A stretch of 64,000 nt of DNA from Bacteroidales bacterium (GTDB taxonomy: Bacteria; Bacteroidota; Bacteroidia; Bacteroidales; JAADJA01), in contig JAIOZL010000020.1 of assembly GCA_021740645.1 (NCBI GenBank), positions 1 through 64,000 on the forward strand, given 5' to 3'. Numbering within the stretch: position 1 is the first letter of the stretch; every line of letters begins with the position of its first letter. A model generated the notes under the pieces. That model was not told where the DNA came from and did no database searches. It was given only the letters and a program-made list of their open reading frames with translations. Both the position numbers and the translations under genes were made by a program. This document shows, piece by piece, positions 45,779-54,300 of this stretch.

Positions 45779-46301
45779 CAGGCAAGGGATAAAAGGTTAG
45801 CCTGGATCGTCAGGGATTAAGGAACAAAACATTGGAAACGACATTTTGGAAATTGATCCGGGAATATTGAAGAAAGGCATTAGCTTGTCATTCGAAAATA
45901 AACCTGCCTTAAAATCAAGTGGTTCAAACATCAGCGCTCGCAAGAACACTGATTTTGATTCAGGCATGCAGACGGAAATTCTTCGGAATGGAAAGAGGCA
46001 GGTCAGCTTGAGAAGGTCAGAGAATTCGTTCACTTTTCTGCTTGCAGATAACAGCAAATTCTAAACCGGAAAATAGTTTCTTCGGAAACATTTGAAGGGG
46101 AACATCCTGGTTGCGATACCCGAATGAAATACCGGTAACGGTATTCCAGGAAAGTATCAGGTTTGGAAAGCAAGGTGCCGCAAGGCAAATTGACGGAAAA
46201 ACAAGCCACAATAACCGTAACCTGGCGCTAACCAACCACCACGGTGATTGTATAGCGAACGGGAACCAAATCGTAAAGATTCGGTTCCCGTTTGGTTTTT
46301 T
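45779..46301 (+). ncRNA. Candidate large structured non-coding RNA
   Basis: About 520 nt between a consensus promoter and an intrinsic terminator, with no convincing reading frame and higher G+C than nearby spacers. Helices seen: 45902-45909 with 45996-46003 (8 bp) enclosing 45911-45925 with 45944-45956; ATTC-UUCG-GAAT (45978-45989); AGAATT/AATTCT (46020-46025, 46057-46062); GTTTC-UUCG-GAAAC (46076-46089); TCCTGG/CCAGGA (46105-46110, 46146-46151); AATACCG-GUAA-CGGTATT (46128-46145, GNRA loop); TGCC-GCAA-GGCA (46176-46187, GNRA loop); and an H-type pseudoknot (46208-46218/46241-46251 with 46226-46230/46253-46257). It lacks tmRNA, SRP and RNase P hallmarks; no known family was recognised. Confidence 0.65.
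46260..46301 (+). terminator. Intrinsic terminator of the RNA candidate
   Basis: CGGGAACCAAATC (46260-46272) pairs with GATTCGGTTCCCG (46278-46290) with one mismatch, loop GTAAA, followed by TTTGGTTTTTT. Strong factor-independent terminator. Confidence 0.85.
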
Positions 46302-46306
46302 AGTGA

Positions 46307-46383
46307 GACTATAATTCTATAAGCCGCAGGCGCAATAGAATTATCAAGTCGAACTAATCCCGGCAGCCATGCTCGTTGGGATA
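46307..46383. other. Two further hairpins after the RNA terminator
   Basis: ATAATTCTAT (46311-46320) pairs perfectly with ATAGAATTAT (46335-46344), extended by GACT/AGTC outside. Then ATCCC (46357-46361) pairs with GGGAT (46378-46382). These stand between the RNA terminator and the stop of the minus-strand HD gene. They could terminate that gene or be a separate element. Confidence 0.5.
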
Positions 46384-46407
46384 CAAGGTGATGCAAGGGA
46401 GGTTTGC

Positions 46408-47001
46408 TTATTTCAGATGATTGTAAAACTCCAACCCAAATAATTCAACAAATTCCTCAAATCGTTCTATCTTTTCCTTACCGTATTTGCTTATCTTTTG
46501 ATTGATTTTTTCAATCGGCTTAGGAACAAGTAAATGGTTTTCTGACTTGCTGTAAAATTTATCTGCATAACAAATCAGCTTTTCCTCAATGGATCTGGGA
46601 ATCATATTTCTAACTGGTATCGGATAACCAGCCTGTTTGATATCTTTTTTTGATAACCCAACTCCAAGGTGCCGTTCACATACAGGAGCCACTTTTTTCA
46701 TGCCTTCTTTTTCCAGCATTTCCCGACCAAGGTAAGTATGACAGATGTAGGGTAGTTTGCCTTTACAGCCAATTTCCGGGGCTTTTGTCTTAATAATTCC
46801 AATATCATGTAGCATGGCTCCTTTAATAACAAACTTTTTGTTGATCTCCAACCTGGGATTTAAATCAGCTATTAACAATGCCAGCTCTGTAACTTTAACC
46901 ACATGGGTAAAATAGTAATAACGTGCTTTACTCTTTTTTGGGTAATATTTATCGATTATACGTTTTACTTTATCAGGTATATCAAAATTTGGTTTAATCA
47001 T
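46408..47001 (-). CDS. HD domain phosphohydrolase-like protein
   Basis: 197 residues from the ATG at 47001 (MIKPNFDIPDKVKRIIDKYY); a start at 47016 inside the preceding gene is also open. Metal-binding HD motif in AMLHDIGIIKT with an upstream His (YFTHVVKVTELA) and ICHTYLGREML downstream. Short HD proteins hydrolyse nucleotides or phosphodiesters; substrate unknown. Its start abuts the stop of the cation transporter, so the two are translationally linked. Confidence 0.88.
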   Translation of the reverse strand: MIKPNFDIPDKVKRIIDKYYPKKSKARYYYFTHVVKVTELALLIADLNPRLEINKKFVIKGAMLHDIGIIKTKAPEIGCKGKLPYICHTYLGREMLEKEGMKKVAPVCERHLGVGLSKKDIKQAGYPIPVRNMIPRSIEEKLICYADKFYSKSENHLLVPKPIEKINQKISKYGKEKIERFEEFVELFGLEFYNHLK

Positions 47002-47002
47002 C

Positions 47003-47878
47003 TTATAAAGGTTCAATATGAATATTTATATCTAACCGTTCAATATTATTTCTTAAATCAATTTCTATCCGGTCGCATAAAGCATGGGCTTCCTTAACAC
47101 TCATCTCCTGCGGGACCTCAAGGTGAAAGTCAACATATTTATGCGAACCCGACTTTCTTGTCCGGAAGCGATGGTAGGTGATTTGAGGCGTTGTATGATT
47201 ACTAATTATATCTTGTATTTGCTTAAGATCATCTGCAGGAAGGCTGGTGTCAAGTAATGGCAGATAGGCATTTTTAATTAATTTAAAAGCTTCAAACGTA
47301 ATAAATAATGCCACTATAATCGCGATAATAGGGTCAAGAATATGTATGCCGGTAACCCAGATCAGGAAAATACCTCCAGCCACCCCTAGTGAAGTGTAAA
47401 CATCTGTTTTTAAATGAAGGGCATCTGCTTCGAGTGCTATAGAATCAGTTTCCTTAGCCACTTTGTATAGCCTCTTTGATACATAAATATTGACTGCGGC
47501 TGAAAAAAGCATAACAATCATACCCAGATACAAGTAAGCAATTTCTGCCGGATGTATAAGTTTTAAAACCGCCTCATATATTATCCACGCGGCTGCTACC
47601 AATATTAACATTCCCTCAACGACGCCGGAAATATTTTCAAATTTCCCGTGGTCGTATGGGTGTTCTTTATCAGGAGGTTGAGACGAGACTTTCACTGAAA
47701 AGTAGGCAATGACAGCAGCAATTAAATCCATCATAGAATGAATGGCTTCAGATAGGATACTTACAGAGCCTCCTACAAAACCCGCAATGAGTTTTATGGT
47801 AATAAGAAACACATTAGAGAATATGGATAATCGCGCCGTTTTAATTTTAATGTTCAAGAGAAATATATTTGTCGGCAA
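47003..47878 (-). CDS. Cation diffusion facilitator (CDF) family efflux protein
   Basis: 291 residues at most. Five to six helices, the metal site in SEAIHSMMDLIAAVIAYFSV and EADALHLKTDVYTSLGV, with KEHPYDHGKFENISGVVEG between, and a cytoplasmic ferredoxin-like C-terminus with conserved His. It exports zinc, iron or similar divalent ions by proton exchange. No ATG fits the N-terminus. The frame opens with TTG 47878 inside a -7 box (47876-47883), so the true start may be TTG 47857. Confidence 0.92.
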   Translation of the reverse strand: MPTNIFLLNIKIKTARLSIFSNVFLITIKLIAGFVGGSVSILSEAIHSMMDLIAAVIAYFSVKVSSQPPDKEHPYDHGKFENISGVVEGMLILVAAAWIIYEAVLKLIHPAEIAYLYLGMIVMLFSAAVNIYVSKRLYKVAKETDSIALEADALHLKTDVYTSLGVAGGIFLIWVTGIHILDPIIAIIVALFITFEAFKLIKNAYLPLLDTSLPADDLKQIQDIISNHTTPQITYHRFRTRKSGSHKYVDFHLEVPQEMSVKEAHALCDRIEIDLRNNIERLDINIHIEPL

Positions 47879-47883
47879 AATTA
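47876..47883 (-). promoter_or_regulatory. CDF gene -7 element
   Basis: CAAAATTA on the plus strand is TAATTTTG on the minus strand. If used, transcription begins near 47869, so the cation transporter starts downstream at TTG 47857 with a very short leader. Confidence 0.55.
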
Positions 47884-47905
47884 AATTAAACCTATTAATG
47901 TATGC

Positions 47906-47933
47906 TTGTAAAAAGATATTATTTATACATTTG
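47906..47933 (+). promoter_or_regulatory. Promoter of tRNA-Arg
   Basis: TTG at 47906-47908, 17-bp spacer, TACATTTG at 47926-47933 (perfect TAnnTTTG). It lies about 90 bp before the tRNA and is divergent from the CDF promoter. Confidence 0.75.
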
Positions 47934-48022
47934 CACCCACAATTTGATTTTCGATTTTAGATTAGTTTGAGTTTTCATACTTCAAAATTCGTAAATATTA
48001 AATCATAATTCAAAATTAACAA

Positions 48023-48096
<74 letters not shown>

Positions 48097-48101
48097 CAAA
48101 A

Positions 48102-48126
48102 AGCCTGGCATTAGCCGGGCTTTTTT
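48102..48126 (+). terminator. tRNA-Arg terminator
   Basis: AGCCTGGC, loop ATT, AGCCGGGCT (one G-T pair), followed by six T. Directly after the tRNA. Confidence 0.9.
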
Positions 48127-48173
48127 GATATAGAGGAGGAGAAGCCTGTCCCGCGAAAAGCAAAGAAGCGGGA

Positions 48174-48222
48174 ACTCCTCTCGGGATCACAAAAAGCCTG
48201 GCATTAGCCGGGCTTTTTTGAT
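48174..48222 (+). repeat. Second copy of the tRNA-Arg 3' end and terminator
   Basis: A 49-bp exact copy of 48081-48129, displaced by 93 bp. It contains the 3' half of the T-arm, the acceptor 3' strand, and the complete terminator (48195-48219). The 44 bases between the copies hold a hairpin (TCCCGC...GCGGGA, about 48150-48172) flanked by GAGGAG and CTCCTC. The second copy is not a tRNA. Confidence 0.92.
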
Positions 48223-48274
48223 TTTATAGGATTATGATTTGTTCCCCTTATTTTAATCCCCTGATACATAAAAC

Positions 48275-48307
48275 AATCCGGGTTTTGAAAGGATTCAAAC
48301 CCGGATT
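48275..48307 (-). terminator. Terminator of the giant surface protein gene
   Basis: AATCCGGGTTTTGAA and TTCAAACCCGGATT pair with loop AGGA and one bulged T. On the minus strand a T-rich stretch (GTTTTATG) follows. It lies 43 bp beyond the stop of the gene at 48350. Confidence 0.8.
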
Positions 48308-48349
48308 ATTTGCTAAATGTATTTAATTATTAAAATTGAGTTTCTGTAA

Positions 48350-51300
48350 TTAGGGGATAGCAGAACCTTTTCCCAGGTTTGGATGCATTACATCGTTCTT
48401 GTCCTGATTTTTCACCTGGCCATCCATATCATAATCTCCATTCAGGTAATTTCGCTGTCCACTTCCTGAACCCCACACAGACTTGTCCAAAAACCATTGA
48501 ATCTGTCCGTTGCCATCACCATCTCCACTCACCATTCCAAAGCGGACAGGATCATTTCCAATCTGCTTGTATCCTATGCTGCCTCCATAAACCTTAGCCA
48601 ATTGATCTGAAAAGTCATAGCTGAATACTTCATCCTGGAGTACTGCACCAGCATTGCCCATGACATCCAAATGATTGCGATGCCTCACAATAATGTAAAG
48701 GTTGCCGGTTAATTGTGGATTCCCAATCCATGGCAAACTGCTTCCATCAAGATCCACTATGGATCCGTCTTCATGCAAAAAGGCCGCCTTTCGCCAGATG
48801 TACGTAGAGTTATTAGCAAATTGCGGGGCAGATGCATGCCTCCATTCGAGCAATACCCAATCCACTATATTGGGCGGGATAGCCACAACCTCTTCGCTTC
48901 CTGAATAATTCCAGGGAGCTTGCTGATAGGGCTGTGCAAGAGGGAGGAGCCCAGCATTGGCTAGGTTTTTTTGCATCAGGTTTGTACCCTCATCATAAGG
49001 CCCTTCCAGAAAGATTTTTGCATCCAATTGCTTTGGAAAGGTTGAGAAGGCAGAAGGCCCTACCCAATTGCTTTGAGATTCGGCTGAACAAATACCCTGT
49101 ACATAAAATTCATAATATGAATATGGATTTAAACCCTGAATTTCTAATGGCTTTTCCATTATGTTTGTTAACATGGTCCCCGTTCCCGGAGTAAAGCCAG
49201 CTGGTCCATACTCAACATTCCATTCTGATTCCAAATCACCTGGTTCCCAATCGAGGATTGCAGAATTTAGGGTAACATACCTGTTTATTAAACCCATCGG
49301 ATCGGCGCAATACCTGTCACCCAGGGTGAAATGTCCGAAAACATTGAATGCTGTAACATTCGTAAAATTGGGTGATGTAGTTGCAAAACTATTGACTGTA
49401 AACCCATCACCACGAAGCATCCAAACTGAGCCTGAGGGAATGAACCCTGGGATATTCATGGTAAGGGTAAACGTGAAGTTAGTTCCTCCCGTTTGAGAGA
49501 TTATATAATAGTGATTGGCAACAGAAGAAATGATAGCAGGAATTGTCCCCGGAATTACCCCTTCTACATATTCTACCTCTACCAGGCTGGTTCCGCTTAG
49601 CGTCAGGTAATTTAAATCAATGGGGCTATAATGTACCGTTGTACCCATTGGGAAAGTTCTTGAACCAATCGCATTGTACCCACACCGTAACCTTCCGTGA
49701 ATGTAGGATGTTACTGAACCACCATAAATACTACCGGACGACAGCACTGTAAACACATAAGCATTTGTTCTAATTACACCCTCTGTGAGTGTTAACAGAT
49801 AGTTTACTGTAACATTGATGTTGAGTTCCAATCCCAGGGAATTATTGACGGTAAAGCGATAGAAACTGCTTTCGTTTATACCTCCGATTGTTTGTAATAC
49901 ACTCCCAGCAAAAGCAATCGTGCTGGTGCTGTATACAAAGGTTCCGCTATTGATCCAGTTTCCATAAATATAATGGATATATGATCCGGCGTCAAAATGG
50001 TTTGTAATGGTCAGGTCCCCATAAATTGTTAGAGAGCCTGTAGCTGTAATGGTTCCGGTTCGGGCAAAAACAACATGGTAGAAATTCTGTAACCCAATCA
50101 AAAGGTTGGCAGATCCCACAAAATGTATCGTGGATGTACTATAAACAAAGGTTCCATTGTTGATCCAGTTCCCATAAATATAATGCACATAAGAACCGGC
50201 ATTAAAGTGGTTGTTTATTGTCAAATCACCATAAATCGTCAGTGAACCATTTGCAGTAATAGTCCCAGATCCGGCGAACACAATATGATAGAAATGGCTC
50301 GCTCCGATAAGAATACTTCCACTTCCAAGAAAATGAATGGTGGAAGTACCGTAGACAAATGTCCCGGTATTGGTCCAGTTACCATACACATAATGAACCC
50401 AGGAACCTGCATTAAAATGATTGTTGATGGTTACATCGCCATAAAAAGTAAGTGTGCCTGTAGCCGTTATGGTGCCCGTTCCCCCAAAAACTACATGATA
50501 AAATTCATAAGCTCCCAGGACAATGTTTCCACTTCCCACAAAATGAATGGTGGATGTGCCATAAACAAAAATTCCATTATTGATCCAGTTTCCATACACA
50601 TAATGTTCGAAGGATGCTGCATCAAAATAATTGGTAATAGTTACATCTCCATATATGGTCAATGAGCCGGTTGCAGCAATTGTTCCGGTAGAGGCAAAAA
50701 CAATATGATAAAACTCACTTGTGCCAATTAATATATTTCCGGTACCCACAAAATGAATAGTTGAAGTACCGTAAACAAAAGTTCCGTTATTGGTCCAGTT
50801 CCCATAAATGTAATGCAGGTAGTCCCCGGCATTAAAGTAATTGTTGATAGTAACATGTCCGTAAATACTTAATGAGCCCTGGGCTGTTATAGTTCCTGAC
50901 CCTCCAAACACAACATGATAGAAACTTCCTGCTCCAATATATGCATTTCCTGTTCCTACAAAGTGAATGGTTGATGTACCATAAATAAAAGTCCCGGTAA
51001 CATTCCAGCTTCCGTGAACATAATGATTATAGGTTCCGGCGTCAAAGTAATTATTGATAGTTACATCACCATAAAAAGTAATTGACGTGGTGGCCGTAAT
51101 CGTGCCTGATCCCCCAAATACGACGTGATAAAATTCATTCGTACTAAGAAGCAGGTTCCCTGAACCCACAAAATGAATGGTGGAAGTTCCATAGACAAAT
51201 ATCCCATTGTTGATCCAGTTGCCATAAATGTAGTGGCTAAAAGAACCCGCATTGAAATAATTATTGATGGTTATATCAGCCCATATGGTTAAGGAACCTG

Positions 51301-54300
51301 TGGCTGTAACCGTTCCTGAACAAGCAAATATTACATGGTAGAAATTACTACTTCCAACAAGAATATTATTGGTTCCCAGGAAATGAATGGTAGACGTACC
51401 GTAAACAAATGTTCCATTCACGGCCCAGTTGCCATAAACAAAATGGGTAAAAGTTCCGGCATTAAAATAATTGTTTATGGTTACATTGCCATAGAATGTG
51501 ATAGCTCCTGTAGCTGTAACCATGCCCGTACCATCAAATACAACATTATAGAAGTTATTTACCGTAAGGTTAATATTTCCGGTACCCATAAAATGAATTG
51601 TTGAGGTACCATGAACAAAGGTTCCATTATTTATCCAATTGCCATAAAGGTAATGGTTATAGGAGCCAGCATCAAAATAAGTAGTGATGGTTATATCCCC
51701 ATAAATAGTCAGTGAGCCGGTTGCAGTGATTGTACCTGTACCAGCAAAAACAACATGGTAGAAATTGGTGACACCAACAGTTATATTTACAGTTCCCACA
51801 AAATAGATGGTAGATGTACCATACACAAAGGTTCCGTTATTAATCCAGTTCCCATAAATGTAATGGACGTAACTTCCGGCATTAAACGTACTGTTTATGG
51901 TTACATTTCCATAGAAATTCAATGAGCCCGTGGCGGTAAAAATTCCGGTACCGCCAAAAATCACATGGTAAAAATCGTTTTGGGTAATGGTTATATTTCC
52001 GCTACCAATAAATTCAACAGTAGAGGTTCCATAGTCGAAAATTCCGTTATTTACCCAGTTCCCATAAACACTCATGGTATAGGCTCCTGCCGAAAAATTG
52101 GTGGTAATGGTAATATCCCCAAAAATAGAGATTGAACCATTGGCAACATAGGTTCCTGTTCCAGTGAATAAGACATTATAAAATCCGCTTGCACCGATTA
52201 ATATGTTCCCTGTCCCAACGAAATTAACCGTGGAGGTTCCATAAATGAAGGTACCATTATTAATCCAGTTACCATATACAATAAATGTATGTGATCCGGC
52301 ATCGAAATAGTTATTGATGGTCACATTCCCATAAAAAGTCAGGTTCCCCAGCGCCGTCACAGTTCCTGTACCTGCAAAAATTACATGATAGAAATTACTA
52401 GCACCAATATAAATATTCCCGGTACCCATAAACTGAATGGTGGATGTGCCATTAATGAAAGTGCCATTATTGGTCCAGTTTCCATATACATAGTGTGTAA
52501 ATGTGGAGGCATCGAAATAATTATTGATCGTTATGCTACCGTAAATTGTTAAAGACCCGGTGGCGGTGTAAGTGCCTGATCCGGCAAATATAATGTTGTA
52601 AAAATTACTAACACTTATATACAGTGTACCTGTACCCAAAAACTGGATGGTAGAAGTTCCATAAATAAATATTCCGTTATTTATCCAGCTACCATAAACA
52701 TAATGGGTAAAAGAACCAGCATTAAAATAATTGTGGATGGTAAGGTTACCATAAACAGTTAATGACCCGGCAGCCGTGATGGTATCAGAACCGGCAAATT
52801 CAACATGGTAAAAATTACTTGTACTGATGTAGGTATTCACCGTACAATTAAAATATACTGTTGCGGTGCCTGGTATAAATATTCCATCATTGGTCCAGTT
52901 GCCACCCAGGGTAATATTATTATTGTTTACATCAAATGTACCATGAACAATATGAAGATTTCCACTGATGCTGATTGCCTGCGATAAAGTCACAACATAT
53001 CCGGGAGCATTGATGCTAATATTAGCTGGTGTATTTTGAGTGATTGCATTCCCGGTTACCTGGTTAGCAACCCCCTCATAGATATAATGGGCACCAGATG
53101 CATATAAACGTGAACCACTAACCCGGATATTCCCGGTAGCGGCAGCTATAGAAATACCAGCCGCAGAACCTACATGAATACTTGCCCCGGATAAAATTCT
53201 AAAGTGTCCTGCACCATTCACCATTGCCGTTGAATGCATAATGAGGGTTCCATAAACACTAAGGGTGTCATCCGCAATAATCCCAAGCTCAATATCCTCC
53301 TGCACTTCAAGGGTTCCTCCCACTTCTACATGCACATTACCAAACTCAATATTCGTGTTAACATTAACCGTGTGACCATTTTGAACCCTTGCCGATGGGT
53401 CGGGACAAACAATATTAGCCGCCGAAGGGTAATCTACAGCATCTGCCCATTGTGTGCCGTCAAATACTTCCCATGTGGCTGGATTGTCCCAATCGCCTGA
53501 AGCTTTTGTTCGGTATCTGTCGCGGCCATCAATCGAAACCTCGATGGTGTCCGACACAGCAGCACCCGACCAATCTGCCTGGCAGCTTACCCTTGCGAGC
53601 CTTCTGAACCAGGTGGTGGCAGTTAGTGCAGTGGGGTAACTTAAGCCTTCAGAATCACTTCCCGGAATATCAATAAAATCAATATTATCCGCGGAAGATT
53701 GCCATTTATATTCAAGAATTCCTGTGTAATTTGTGGCAGGGCCCAAACTGGTAAATGGATCCGGAATTGTGTTAAAGCAAATGCTTTGTCCAGAGGCAAT
53801 AGTACCTCCATCGGTTGGGTTAGAACAAGGAGCTCCTTCAAGGGTGGTAAAGGTACCAGGGCCTGCCCATGAACTAACCGTGCTTGCATAACAAGCGGAC
53901 CTGACATAAAAATCATAGGACGTATTTGAGGCAAGGCCATCCAGATAATACTGGATGTTATAAATATTGCTGATCAGTGTGCCATTTCCCAGGGTAAATC
54001 CTGAGGGGCCATACTCTATCTCCCAGGCCGTTTCCATATTAGCTGCCGACCAATACAAGATGGCTGAAGTATCCGTGGTATCGCTAACTGACAGAGCTGT
54101 TGGGGCAGAGCATGTAAATACAGATACTGGTTTTATAAGGGTATCCGGGCATCCTTCCGCAGATATCAGGATAAGCCGTGCATTATAGGTTCCGGCTGAT
54201 GCATAGGTATGCGTAAATCCGGTATTTAAGGTGTAATCGGTAATATTGTCTCCGTCCACATCCCAGTAATACTCTGTATTTTCATCCGTGAAGTAAGAAA

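Noticed and set aside
45797-46235. Small proteins on either strand in the structured-RNA region
   Set aside because: Frames overlap each other on both strands, show no protein motifs and coincide with RNA helices and the promoter.
45779-46301. tmRNA, SRP RNA or 6S RNA
   Set aside because: No tRNA-like ends or tag peptide, no GGAAGCAGG-type SRP loop, and too long for 6S RNA.
48174-48222. Second tRNA-Arg
   Set aside because: Only the 3' portion is present; no D-arm or anticodon arm.
50285-51604. Plus-strand reading frames in the repeats (for example 50285-50665)
   Set aside because: They are antisense shadows of the conserved 210-bp coding repeat.
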